Part shown: positions 42,539-50,867 of the stretch, piece after piece
Layout of the letters: every line of letters begins with the position of its first letter
How positions within the stretch are numbered: position 1 is the first letter of the stretch
Origin: JAEZJZ01 sp050949055
GTDB lineage: Bacteria; Bacillota; UBA994; UBA5500
Length of the DNA: 64,000 nt
Reading direction: 5' to 3'
Assembly: GCA_050949055.1 (NCBI GenBank)
Contig: JBMNFA010000008.1
Span: 1-64,000 of the forward strand
Notes under the pieces: generated by a model
What the model saw: only the letters and a program-made list of their open reading frames with translations
Databases searched by the model: none
What the model was told of the DNA's origin: nothing
Translations under genes and position numbers: made by a program

Positions 42539-42910
42539 ATGATGAGCAAGGTCAAGTGCCATGTGAACACCTGCACCCATTGGATGGGTGGCATGTGCGG
42601 TGCCCACAATATTGACATCCTGCCAGAGGAAGAAGGCAAAATGGCGCGAATCGATGAGCAGACCGAATGCAAGACCTTCTACAAACGCGATGGACTGGCC
42701 TCATACCTGGGCTCTATGGACAATGTCAATTGGAGCGGGATGACATCCACGATGGTGGGAGGAGAAATGAGCCCGTCGATAACCTGCGCGGTCAACAGTT
42801 GCGTTCATTGGGGCGACGGAGATGTCTGCCATGCAGATGCTATCGAGGTGGTCGGCAGCAATGCCGATGAGTGTCAGGACACCAACTGTCGTACATTCAA
42901 ACAGAGATAG
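42539..42910 (+). CDS. DUF1540-type protein with two Cys modules
   Basis: A 123-residue soluble protein made of two similar Cys-rich halves. Each half has the pattern C-x4-C-x6-7-C followed by about 25 residues and a fourth Cys: VKCHVNTCTHWMGGMC plus ECKTF in the first, ITCAVNSCVHWGDGDVC plus NCRTF in the second. This is the tandem DUF1540 arrangement of many Clostridia. The Cys set probably binds zinc or iron. GAGGAGGTGG precedes two adjacent ATG codons (42539, 42542), either of which may be used. Function unknown. Confidence 0.85.
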   Translation: MMSKVKCHVNTCTHWMGGMCGAHNIDILPEEEGKMARIDEQTECKTFYKRDGLASYLGSMDNVNWSGMTSTMVGGEMSPSITCAVNSCVHWGDGDVCHADAIEVVGSNADECQDTNCRTFKQR

Positions 42911-42922
42911 ACCAAGAAAGCG

Positions 42923-42951
42923 GGGCAGCCCATCCACGGATGGACTGCCCT
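42923..42951 (+). terminator. Hairpin after the DUF1540 gene
   Basis: GGGCAGCCCATCC pairs with GGATGGACTGCCC through loop AC (one mismatch), followed by TATGTTG. Confidence 0.7.
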
Positions 42952-43066
42952 ATGTTGTCAAGCCAGCAGCCGAAGGCATCAGCCGACTGGTTAATCACAC
43001 AGAACGCACCCGCATGTTTCGTGCTACAATACCAGATAGACCGTCGAGGATAAGGAGACAGAGAAG

Positions 43067-44008
43067 ATGGAAAGCAGATCTACAGCTTACGGCTATCTAC
43101 TGGTGGCCATCTCATCCATAGGCTTTGGCACTCTGGGGCTGTGGGGAAAGTGGGGCTACCAGGCGGGGTTCACTCCCGAAAGCCTGCTGGTACTGCGCTT
43201 CGGAATTGCCAGTATCTCGCTGTGGGCGGTATTGTTACTCAAGCAACGCAGATTTCCCTGGCCAGGAAAGCGAGCGGCAGTGGCTTTCATTTTTCAGGGA
43301 GCGGTGTTCTATGCACTGACCGCCCTTTGTTTTTTCGAGGCTCTCAGTTTGTTGCCAGCTGGATTGGCCAGCATGCTGTTCTATCTTCACCCCGTCATGA
43401 CCACCATCCTGGCCGGCTGGCTCTGGCACGAACGTATCAGTCGACCTCAGATACTGGCCCTGGCGGTAGCCTTTGTGGGCACGGCACTGTTGGCGGGAGA
43501 GGCGTTCTCTGGGCAACTGTCGCTGCTGGGCGTTTTGCTCACATTGATGGGTGCTGCCGCCTATTCCGGGTTCACCCTGGTGGGGCAATCCACCGGCCAT
43601 TTGGCCAAACCACTGGTTGCATGCACCTACAGCACCACCGCATGCTTTCTTAGCCTGTTGCTGTGGGCTCGTCCCAGCCTCTCTTGGCTGGCTAGCTTAT
43701 CCTGGAAACAATGGCTGATCGGCTTCGGTGTAGCCCAAGCTGCCACTGTAATTGGCATCCTGTTCTTTCTGTCTGGTGTAGCGATCATCGGCGCCAGCCG
43801 AACAGCCATTATAGCTGCTTTGGAGCCGGCCAGCGCCGTGGTCTTCTCGGCGCTGCTCTTGGGCGAACAAATGACAGCTAATCAGTTGCTGGGGGTGGTG
43901 GCTATTTTGGGCAGCATCTGCATCCTGTTTGTGCTGGGTCGGGCTGGGCAAGAGCAATCGACAAGTCAGGCTATCACCGCTAAGCCAGATAAGAATGTTA
44001 CGGGGTAG
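43067..44008 (+). CDS. EamA-family (DMT) permease
   Basis: A 313-residue protein with ten membrane helices in two EamA repeats. Typical segments are AISSIGFGTLGLWGKWGY, LRFGIASISLWAVLLL, FYLHPVMTTILAGWLW, AAAYSGFTLVGQ and AIIAALEPASAVVFSALLLGE. Members of this drug/metabolite family export amino acids, nucleosides or other metabolites. The substrate is not determined by sequence. AAGGAGA is upstream of ATG 43067. It lies upstream of the T-box but has no part in that leader. Confidence 0.88.
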   Translation: MESRSTAYGYLLVAISSIGFGTLGLWGKWGYQAGFTPESLLVLRFGIASISLWAVLLLKQRRFPWPGKRAAVAFIFQGAVFYALTALCFFEALSLLPAGLASMLFYLHPVMTTILAGWLWHERISRPQILALAVAFVGTALLAGEAFSGQLSLLGVLLTLMGAAAYSGFTLVGQSTGHLAKPLVACTYSTTACFLSLLLWARPSLSWLASLSWKQWLIGFGVAQAATVIGILFFLSGVAIIGASRTAIIAALEPASAVVFSALLLGEQMTANQLLGVVAILGSICILFVLGRAGQEQSTSQAITAKPDKNVTG

Positions 44009-44031
44009 GCCAATTTGCCAGAAAAATCTGC

Positions 44032-44061
44032 TTGACAGACAACTAGAAAAGAGTGTACACT
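44032..44061 (+). promoter_or_regulatory. Sigma-A-type promoter of the T-box/opp operon
   Basis: TTGACA (44032-44037), 18 bases, TACACT (44056-44061). Confidence 0.85.
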
Positions 44062-44067
44062 GCTCGA

Positions 44068-44348
44068 AATACAAAATACAGAGTACATTGGCGATGACGA
44101 GACCAGTAGTCAGGCAGATGCGCAAAGAGAACCGGGGGTGCTGGGAGCCCGGTAGTAATCACCTGATGAACCTCACCTCCGAGCGGCGGGCTGAGCTAAG
44201 GCAAGGCTCGACGGGACTCAACCGTTAACATGAGCCGAGCCAGGGAGGCATACCCTTGCTCGCATTGAGATAGCCGATCAGGCTAAGTAGGGTGGTACCG
44301 CGGGTTGCTTTGCTTCCTGCCCCTAATCAGGGGCAGTGTTTTTTTTAC
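44068..44348 (+). ncRNA. T-box leader, leucine-type specifier, upstream of opp operon
   Basis: Stem I contains AGAGAACCGGGGGTGC and the specifier region GAAC-CTC-ACC-TCCGAG, which reads as a CUC (Leu) codon in the usual position before ACC. The T-box core AGGGTGGTACCGCG is at 44289-44302; its bulge TGGT pairs with an ACCA tRNA end, as all three tRNA-Leu here have. A terminator (CTGCCCC, loop, GGGGCAG, then eight T from 44339) completes it. Uncharged tRNA-Leu should stabilize the antiterminator and turn the operon on. The specifier frame is inferred from spacing; CCT (Pro) is the alternative. Confidence 0.93.
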
Positions 44349-44481
44349 CCATTTTATTTTTTGCAATATTCAATTATTTTACATCAGCTGACGGGAGGTG
44401 GTGTGTTTGGGACTTGACCCTGATCTTATGTGGCTGCTGACAGCCCAGACCAATCAAAAGCGATTAATTGAGGTGAAAAAC

Positions 44482-45477
44482 ATGTCTGAACAACTTCTGG
44501 TGGTCAACAACTTGCGCACCGAAATCAGGACCCGTCAAGGTCGCTTCAATGCGGTGGATGGAATCAGCTTTGAACTGAACAGGGGCGAGACGGTCGCTGT
44601 GGTTGGCGAGTCCGGCTGCGGCAAGAGCATGACTGCGCTCTCCATCATGGGTCTCTTGCCGCAGCCCCTCGGTCGAGTCTTGGCAGGTGAGATCCTGTTC
44701 CAGGGCCGTGATCTGTGTCAACTATCCAAGAGAGAAATGCAAACGCTACGAGGTCGTGACCTGGCGATGATCTTTCAAGAACCGATGACCTCGCTTAATC
44801 CAGTGTTGAGTATCGGAGAGCAGTTGCAGGAAGGCTTGATGCTGCATCGCCGCATGGGCAAGAACGAGGCAAGGGAGTATTCCACAGAGCTGCTGCGCCA
44901 GGTAGGCATTCCGTCGGCGGCAGACCGTTTGACCAGCTACCCCCATCAGCTGAGCGGCGGCATGCGACAACGGGTGATGATTGCCATGGCGATGTCCTGC
45001 CAACCTAGCCTGTTGATCGCCGATGAGCCGACTACGGCTTTGGATGTGACCATTCAAGCACAGATTCTGCGCCTGCTGAAAGACCTGCAAGAGCAGCGGG
45101 CTACCTCCATCCTATTGATCACTCACGACTTGGGAGTTGTGGCGGGTATGGCCGATCGCGTGTTGGTGATGTACCTGGGGCGTCTGGTGGAAGCAGCGTC
45201 GGTACACACTTTGTTCTCGCGACCACTGCACCCTTACACCGACGGATTGCTGCGTTCCATTCCCAGTATGCGGCAAAAGCGGCAACGGTTGCATCAAATT
45301 GACGGCGCAGTTCCCAAGCCAACCGATGCACCAGGTGGCTGCCCATTTCATCCCCGTTGCCCACAGGCCAGCGCAATCTGTGCCAAACAGGCCCCGGAGC
45401 TACGTTCCGGAGGCGAAGGGGTCCAGATAGCCTGCTGGCATCCACTGCATTCACCCTTGGAGGAGGTGGGATCGTGA
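44482..45477 (+). CDS. oppD: Oligopeptide ABC transporter ATP-binding protein (OppD/DppD type)
   Basis: A 331-residue ATPase. Walker A is GESGCGKSMTALS, the Q-loop is MIFQEPMTSLNPVL, the signature is QLSGGMRQRV, and Walker B is LLIADEPTTALD. The C-terminal extension has GGCPFHPRCPQA with Cys, typical of the Opp/Dpp subfamily, which binds an Fe-S cluster in some members. ATG at 44482 after GAGGTG is chosen; an in-frame TTG at 44407 with GGGAGG would add 25 residues. The end overlaps oppF by 4 bases. Confidence 0.93.
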   Translation: MSEQLLVVNNLRTEIRTRQGRFNAVDGISFELNRGETVAVVGESGCGKSMTALSIMGLLPQPLGRVLAGEILFQGRDLCQLSKREMQTLRGRDLAMIFQEPMTSLNPVLSIGEQLQEGLMLHRRMGKNEAREYSTELLRQVGIPSAADRLTSYPHQLSGGMRQRVMIAMAMSCQPSLLIADEPTTALDVTIQAQILRLLKDLQEQRATSILLITHDLGVVAGMADRVLVMYLGRLVEAASVHTLFSRPLHPYTDGLLRSIPSMRQKRQRLHQIDGAVPKPTDAPGGCPFHPRCPQASAICAKQAPELRSGGEGVQIACWHPLHSPLEEVGS

Positions 45478-46475
45478 GCGAAGCCTTGCTTTCGGTGCGA
45501 AATCTGAGTGTGCATTTCGATGTAGCCAAAGGCGGCGGCCGCAAGCTGCGGGCAGTAGATGGTGTCAGCTTTGACATTGCACAAGGAGAAACGTTGAGCT
45601 TGGTCGGCGAATCTGGCTGCGGCAAAACCACTACAGGGCGAGCGGTATTGCGTCTAGTACCTGCTACTGCAGGTGAGGTGAGATATCGCAACGTTGACCT
45701 GCTGGCACTGAGTCAGGAAAGCCTGCGCAAATATCGCCGCCAGATGCAGATAGTCTTTCAGGACCCCTATGCATCCCTCAACCCTCGCCGCACTGTGGGC
45801 ACAGCCCTGGTGGAGGCCTATTCCATCCACCGGATAGGACACCCGTCAGAACGGCGCGAAATGGCCAGGCAACTGCTGGCCCGGGTTGGCCTCGATCCTG
45901 ATTACGTCGACCGTTACCCCCATCAGTTCAGCGGCGGGCAGCGGCAAAGAATTGGCATCGCTCGGGCTCTGACAGTGCAGCCCCGCCTGATCGTGTGCGA
46001 CGAGCCAGTCTCGGCCCTCGACGTGTCGGTACAGGCCCAGGTAATCAATCTGTTATCTGACCTGCAGGCCGAATACGGACTGAGTTATCTGTTTATCGCC
46101 CACGATCTGAGCGTGGTCCGACAGATCAGCCATCGGGTGGCGGTGATGTATCTGGGTAGGATTGTCGAGCTGGCGGATGCGGAGCAACTGTTTAATCGCC
46201 CGCTGCATCCTTACACGAGAGCCCTATTGGCATCAGTTCCGGTACCTGACCCATCGCAGCAACAGCGATTTGATGCCATCAGCGGTGAGATGCCCAGCCC
46301 CCTGGCACCTCCCCCTGGCTGCCATTTCCACCCCCGTTGTCCACGAGCCACAGCAGTCTGCACTGCGCAGCAGCCCCCGCTGCTGGAAGTGCAGACTGGG
46401 CACTATACCGCCTGCCACCTGTGGGCGGCAAACGGGACCAAGAACACGCCAGCGAACGGAGGCGAATTGCCGTGA
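45474..46475 (+). CDS. oppF: Oligopeptide ABC transporter ATP-binding protein (OppF/DppF type)
   Basis: A 333-residue ATPase that pairs with OppD. Walker A GESGCGKTTTGRA, Q-loop IVFQDPYASLNPR, signature QFSGGQRQRIGIARAL and Walker B LIVCDEPVSALD are all present. The C-terminal CHFHPRCPRATAVC is the OppF/DppF-type Cys motif. The GTG start overlaps the oppD stop (GTGA), with AGGAGGTGGG upstream. It overlaps oppB by 4 bases likewise. Confidence 0.93.
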   Translation: MSEALLSVRNLSVHFDVAKGGGRKLRAVDGVSFDIAQGETLSLVGESGCGKTTTGRAVLRLVPATAGEVRYRNVDLLALSQESLRKYRRQMQIVFQDPYASLNPRRTVGTALVEAYSIHRIGHPSERREMARQLLARVGLDPDYVDRYPHQFSGGQRQRIGIARALTVQPRLIVCDEPVSALDVSVQAQVINLLSDLQAEYGLSYLFIAHDLSVVRQISHRVAVMYLGRIVELADAEQLFNRPLHPYTRALLASVPVPDPSQQQRFDAISGEMPSPLAPPPGCHFHPRCPRATAVCTAQQPPLLEVQTGHYTACHLWAANGTKNTPANGGELP

Positions 46476-47392
46476 GAAAGCTTATCTGGCGCCGCATGGG
46501 CCGTAACCTGTTGGTCATCCTGGGAGTCTCTCTGTTCACATTCCTGCTGGTTCACCTTTCGGGCGACCCGACCAATCTGATGCTGCCCATGGATGCCACT
46601 CCGGAGCAAGTGGCTGCCTTCCGGAGCGCCATGGGATATGACGCCCCCCTGTGGCAGCAATACTTCACCTTCCTGCGCAGGGCGCTGATGGGGGACTTTG
46701 GCACCTCCCTGCGACATCAGCAACCGGCACTAAGGCTGGTCTTGGATCGTCTGCCAGCCACGCTGGAGTTGACAGGGGCCTCTCTGGCTGTCTCGCTGGT
46801 GATCGCCATTCCGCTAGGAGTATTGACCGCCCACAAGCGCAACAGCTGGCTGGACCATATCGGTTCCGTCTGCGCTTTGCTGGGGCAATCGATGCCGGTG
46901 TTCTGGCTGGCCCTGATGATGCAGCTGGTCTTCGGACTGCTTTTGTCCCTGTTCCCCATCACTGGGCATGGTTCCATCGCCTATCTGATTCTACCGGCCT
47001 GCACGCTGGGGATCTACTCTACCGCGACTACCATGCGGGTGTTGCGTTCCCACATGACCGAGGTTTTACAGCAGGATTACATGCGCACGGCAGAGGCAAA
47101 GGGTTTGCCTAGCCGGCTTGTGATTTGGAAACACGCGTTGCGCAACGCCCTCCTTCCGGTGATTACCGTGGTGGGACTGCAGCTAGGCACGCTGTTGGGC
47201 GGGGCTGTGATCGCTGAGAACATTTTCGCCTGGCCAGGCGTGGGCCGGCTGCTAGTGCAAGCCATCTATAACCGTGATTTGCCGCTGGTGCAAGCGGGCG
47301 TTTTCGTGCTGGCGGTGGGAATCGTGTTGATCAATCTGATTACTGACCTGCTTTATACCTGGGCAGACCCGCGAATTCGTTTGGATGGATAA
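46472..47392 (+). CDS. oppB: Oligopeptide ABC transporter permease (OppB/DppB type)
   Basis: A 306-residue permease with six helices. It begins VRKLIWRRMGRNLLVILGVS. A binding-protein-dependent transport domain follows, and the EAA loop reads DYMRTAEAKGLPSRLVIWKHALRNA, which contacts the ATPases. The start is GTG overlapping the oppF stop, after GGAGG. The order ATPase-ATPase-permease-permease-binding protein differs from the classic oppABCDF order but is seen in Dpp-type operons. Confidence 0.92.
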   Translation: MRKLIWRRMGRNLLVILGVSLFTFLLVHLSGDPTNLMLPMDATPEQVAAFRSAMGYDAPLWQQYFTFLRRALMGDFGTSLRHQQPALRLVLDRLPATLELTGASLAVSLVIAIPLGVLTAHKRNSWLDHIGSVCALLGQSMPVFWLALMMQLVFGLLLSLFPITGHGSIAYLILPACTLGIYSTATTMRVLRSHMTEVLQQDYMRTAEAKGLPSRLVIWKHALRNALLPVITVVGLQLGTLLGGAVIAENIFAWPGVGRLLVQAIYNRDLPLVQAGVFVLAVGIVLINLITDLLYTWADPRIRLDG

Positions 47393-47436
47393 GACTCTGA
47401 CTGCTGCCAAGAACCTGCCGAAGGAGCTGAGCTAAC

Positions 47437-48270
47437 ATGACACTGTCAAGAACTGCCTGGTTCGGTTTGATTTTGGTCACCTTAGTGGTGTGCGCAGCAT
47501 TGTTCGCCCCCTGGCTGGCCCCACATGACCCAGGCAAACAAGATTTGTCCCTGCGGCTGCTACCGCCTGCCGCGATGGGTAGCGGACGACAGGAGCACCT
47601 GCTGGGCACCGATCATCTTGGGCGTGACATCCTCAGTCGTCTGATTTACGGAGCGAGGATATCCCTCTTGGTGGGAGTTTCCACCGTGATTATCTCTGGA
47701 GTGCTGGGCACAACCCTGGGGCTGCTAGCCGGGTATTACCGCGGCAGACTGGAGGCGGCCATACTGATGCTGGCGGATGTGCAACTGGCCTTTCCCTTCA
47801 TCCTTTTGGCTTTGGCGGTGATGTCCATCCTCGGCAGCGGGCTCCGCAATGTCTTGATCGTGCTGGGGGTTACCGGCTGGGTGATCTACGGACGGGTGGT
47901 GAGAGCCGAGGTGCTCTCTTTGAGGGAGAAGGAGTTTGTAGAAGCAGCTAGGGCCCTAGGACAGAAGGGTGGTGGCATCATCATCAAGCAGATCTTGCCC
48001 AATCTCCTGCCCACTGTGATCGTGCTGGCCAGTCTGCGCATGGCCAATATGGTCATCGCCGAGGCCTCCCTCACCTTCTTAGGGTTAGGCGTGGAACCGG
48101 ACATCCCGACCTGGGGCAGTATGCTGGCCGACGGGCGCAACTACATCAGCACCGCCTGGTGGATGTCAGCCATCCCAGGGCTGGCTATTATGCTAACTAC
48201 ATTGGGCATAAACCTGCTAGGGGACTGGCTGCGTGATGTGCTGGATCCCAAGCTGAAAAGTGCAGTCTAG
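47437..48270 (+). CDS. oppC: Oligopeptide ABC transporter permease (OppC/DppC type)
   Basis: A 277-residue partner permease. The N-terminal helix is followed by LLGTDHLGRDILSRLIYGARISL, the hallmark of OppC/DppC. The EAA loop reads EFVEAARALGQKGGGIIIKQILPN, and the C-terminal helices have GLAIMLTTLGINLLGDWLRD. It starts at ATG 47437 after GAAGGAGC, 44 bases after oppB. Confidence 0.93.
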   Translation: MTLSRTAWFGLILVTLVVCAALFAPWLAPHDPGKQDLSLRLLPPAAMGSGRQEHLLGTDHLGRDILSRLIYGARISLLVGVSTVIISGVLGTTLGLLAGYYRGRLEAAILMLADVQLAFPFILLALAVMSILGSGLRNVLIVLGVTGWVIYGRVVRAEVLSLREKEFVEAARALGQKGGGIIIKQILPNLLPTVIVLASLRMANMVIAEASLTFLGLGVEPDIPTWGSMLADGRNYISTAWWMSAIPGLAIMLTTLGINLLGDWLRDVLDPKLKSAV

Positions 48271-48337
48271 GGCTTAAATTGATATGAACAGTTGGATAGA
48301 CATTCTTGGCTGGAATTCTATAGGGAAGGTGACAAAA

Positions 48338-49867
48338 ATGAAAAAACGTATAACCATCTGCATCGTACTGGCACTGACTATGCTAACGGCACTCAGCGGT
48401 TGTAGCTCCGCTGGCCCCGAGCAAGAAAAGGTACTGATCGTTGCGCAAGGAGTTGATGCCACCACTCTGGACCCGGGCATGCATTCTGAGACCCCTACCG
48501 GCAACGTGGAAAGGCAGATCTTCGATACCTTGATTCAACAGGACGATGATATGCAATTCCAGCCAGGGATCGCCACTCGCTGGGAAGCGATCGACGGCAC
48601 CACATGGGTAATTGAGATCCGCTCCGATGTCAAGTTCCACGACGGAAGCCAGTTGACAGCCACAGACGTCAAGTTCTCCATCGATCGCATTCTCGATCCA
48701 GCCAACAACAGCCCCCAGGTGTCGAACCTGAGTGCGGTGAGCGAAGTGATCGTCGACAGTCCTACGCAGCTAACGATCAAGACAGCCGAGCCCTATCCTA
48801 TTCTGCCAGCTCGTCTGGCCGGGCTGCGCATCGTCCCCAAGGACTACGTGGAGCGAGTAGGCAATGCGACCTTTAGTCAACAGCCGATTGGCAGCGGCCC
48901 TTATAAGCTGGTCAGCTGGCTTAAAGATGAGAGCGTCACCTTGGAGGCTAATCAGGACTACTGGGGCGGAGCTCCTGCAATCACCAAGGTAGTCTTCAAA
49001 CCTATCCCGGAAGCAGCTTCGCGAGTGATGGCGTTGCAGGCAGGCCAAGTGGACATAGCGGTAAACATCCCCCCGGACCAAGTCGCTGCCGTCGATTCCA
49101 GCAAGAACGCGGCTATCGCCAAGGTGGCCAGCTCGAGAACCATCTACGCTCAGATGATGGCCGATGACGGCCCCTTGGCAGACCCGCGGGTCCGCCTGGC
49201 TATCAATCATGCGGTGGATGTACCCACCATCATCTCAGAGTTGTTGGGCGGCAACGGTATAGCTATGGCGCAAGCGCTGAACGAGATGAACTTCGGATAC
49301 AACCCTAACCTGGAACCCTATGGGTACGATCCGCAAAGGGCGGTACAACTGTTGACCGAAGCAGGATACCCCAACGGTTTCAAGCTGCGGTTTAGCACCC
49401 CCAGTGGACGTTACATGATGGACAAGGAAGTTGCCGAGGCCATCAAGGGGCAACTGGAAGCTGTAGGCATCGAAGTCGAATTGAAGGTGATGGAATGGGG
49501 TGTCTACGTGGATCAGATCATGTCCCGCACCTTGGACACCGACATGTGGTTGATCGGCTGGGGAAATTCGCTGTTTGACGCCGATGGCTCCCTCTACAGT
49601 TGGTTCCATACCGGACAGCGTTACTATTACTACCCAGTGGATGAAGCAAAGGCACAGGAGATGGACCAACTGTTGGATCGTGGCCGTACGACGCTGGATC
49701 CGACCGGCCGGGAGCAGGCCTATCACGCCGCTCTGGAGCAGATTCATGAAGAGGCCCCTTGGCTGCTGCTGTACCAACAGCTCGACATCTACGGAGTCAA
49801 CAACCGTGTACAGTGGAGCCCCCGCGCTGATGAGGCGATCATCCTGCACAGGGCTGCCTGGAAGTAG
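48338..49867 (+). CDS. oppA: Oligopeptide-binding lipoprotein (OppA/DppA type)
   Basis: A 509-residue solute-binding protein (SBP family 5). The lipoprotein signal peptide is MKKRITICIV plus LALTMLTALSGCSS; Cys22 is the lipid-modified residue. The binding domain has DATTLDPGMHSETPTGNVERQ, DVKFHDGSQLTATDVKFSIDR, VLALTMLT-like helices absent, and LIGWGNSLFDADGSLYSW near the end. It delivers peptides to OppBC. GGGAAGGTGA is upstream. With the leucine T-box this suggests peptide uptake as an amino acid supply. Confidence 0.93.
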   Translation: MKKRITICIVLALTMLTALSGCSSAGPEQEKVLIVAQGVDATTLDPGMHSETPTGNVERQIFDTLIQQDDDMQFQPGIATRWEAIDGTTWVIEIRSDVKFHDGSQLTATDVKFSIDRILDPANNSPQVSNLSAVSEVIVDSPTQLTIKTAEPYPILPARLAGLRIVPKDYVERVGNATFSQQPIGSGPYKLVSWLKDESVTLEANQDYWGGAPAITKVVFKPIPEAASRVMALQAGQVDIAVNIPPDQVAAVDSSKNAAIAKVASSRTIYAQMMADDGPLADPRVRLAINHAVDVPTIISELLGGNGIAMAQALNEMNFGYNPNLEPYGYDPQRAVQLLTEAGYPNGFKLRFSTPSGRYMMDKEVAEAIKGQLEAVGIEVELKVMEWGVYVDQIMSRTLDTDMWLIGWGNSLFDADGSLYSWFHTGQRYYYYPVDEAKAQEMDQLLDRGRTTLDPTGREQAYHAALEQIHEEAPWLLLYQQLDIYGVNNRVQWSPRADEAIILHRAAWK

Positions 49868-49909
49868 CCAAACGCTCTCGTCCCCACCACAAATCAGGAA
49901 AGCTGTAAA

Positions 49910-49950
49910 GCGAGGGCAGCCGCCATCTTGGGCGGCTGCCCTCGCTTGCT
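49910..49950 (+). terminator. Terminator of the opp operon
   Basis: A 15-pair stem: GCGAGGGCAGCCGCC and GGCGGCTGCCCTCGC with a six-base loop (ATCTTG), then TTGCTG. The T-tract is weak but the stem is very strong. Confidence 0.8.
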
Positions 49951-50312
49951 GCCAATCAAAAAAGTCCCGACGCAGGAATCACTAGCATGACTAAAAGCCA
50001 TGCCGGTGACGCTTGGTCAGGCTGGCGCGCTTAGTCGCTGTCTGCCAACCGGAAATGAGGAATTGCTCTGCTGAGGAAGCCAACGCGCCGGTTGCACGCA
50101 CATCCTGACCTCCATTACTGACACTGCGTTGGGTGTTGAGGGAGGAATTCTGTAACTAAAACGTAATATTTCTCTCAAAACGCGCAACTTACCTCCCTCG
50201 GCAATCGTCATATTAGTGGTAGGGACTAGCAACAGCTTGTCTGTTGCGGGCTAATGAAGTGATTGTTGCGAGGCAACTGTCACTTGACACACTATGAGAC
50301 CGACTGAGGTGT
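49951..50312. other. Intergenic region without recognised gene
   Basis: About 360 bases between the opp terminator and the next gene. A minus-strand open frame of 71 codons (50017-50232) has no ribosome-binding site and no recognisable content, so I do not call it. Nothing else supported. Confidence 0.5.
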
Positions 50313-50321
50313 GTGATCTGT

Positions 50322-50816
50322 ATGGTCAAACGAGGATTGTGGTGGCTGGCTATCGGTAGCCTGACTGTGGCAGCAGCCGCTCTCTATCTCCATTACGCAT
50401 ACTTCTTCAGCCCGTTCACTTTTGTGCAGAGTGCCGTTACCCACCTCCCTTGGCAGTGGTATCGGAATCCACTGCAGGTGGAATACGCGGTGCTGGAGGA
50501 GGACGGCTGGAGGATCCTCACCATCGAGGATCGGGCAGAGATAGATCTGCTATTTAGCGAACTGCAGGCAGGATTAGGCGCAGTGGATGCGGCTACTCTC
50601 AGTGTGGAAGGCAAGCCAATCTGGTTCGGCGTGCGACGCCAAAAGGATGGAGCCATCCTGCTCAGCGTAAATGGCTGCGAGCAAGGTACCGCCTGCCAGG
50701 TGGCAGAGAACACGTATGTCGCCCTCACCGAGCGTTTGCAGCAGCTGTTGTCACAACGGCTACAACAGGCCAGGGGTGGTCCGACCAGCCAACCGTTGGC
50801 GGTAGACGGTAGCTAA
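50322..50816 (+). CDS. Hypothetical membrane-anchored or exported protein
   Basis: About 164 residues. An N-terminal hydrophobic segment (LWWLAIGSLTVAAAALYLHYAYF) serves as anchor or uncleaved signal. The extracellular part includes LEEDGWRILTIEDRAEIDLLFSEL, LSVNGCEQGTACQV with two Cys and a helical C-terminus (VALTERLQQLLSQRLQQA). I do not recognise a family. ATG at 50322 or an in-frame GTG at 50313 could start it; GAGG sits 12 and 3 bases upstream respectively, neither ideal. Confidence 0.7.
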   Translation: MVKRGLWWLAIGSLTVAAAALYLHYAYFFSPFTFVQSAVTHLPWQWYRNPLQVEYAVLEEDGWRILTIEDRAEIDLLFSELQAGLGAVDAATLSVEGKPIWFGVRRQKDGAILLSVNGCEQGTACQVAENTYVALTERLQQLLSQRLQQARGGPTSQPLAVDGS

Positions 50817-50822
50817 GTAGAA

Positions 50823-50853
50823 AGGGCGTGCACACCTTCCGGTAGCACGCCCT
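50823..50853. terminator. Hairpin between convergent genes
   Basis: AGGGCGTGC and GCACGCCCT form the stem; the loop is 13 bases. It lies between the gene ending at 50816 and the flavoprotein ending at 50868. T-tracts are weak on both strands. Confidence 0.6.
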
Positions 50854-50867
50854 GCGTGTTCACAGGA

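Noticed and set aside
50017..50232. 71-codon minus-strand frame in the gap after the opp operon
   Set aside because: No ribosome-binding site and no similarity noticed.
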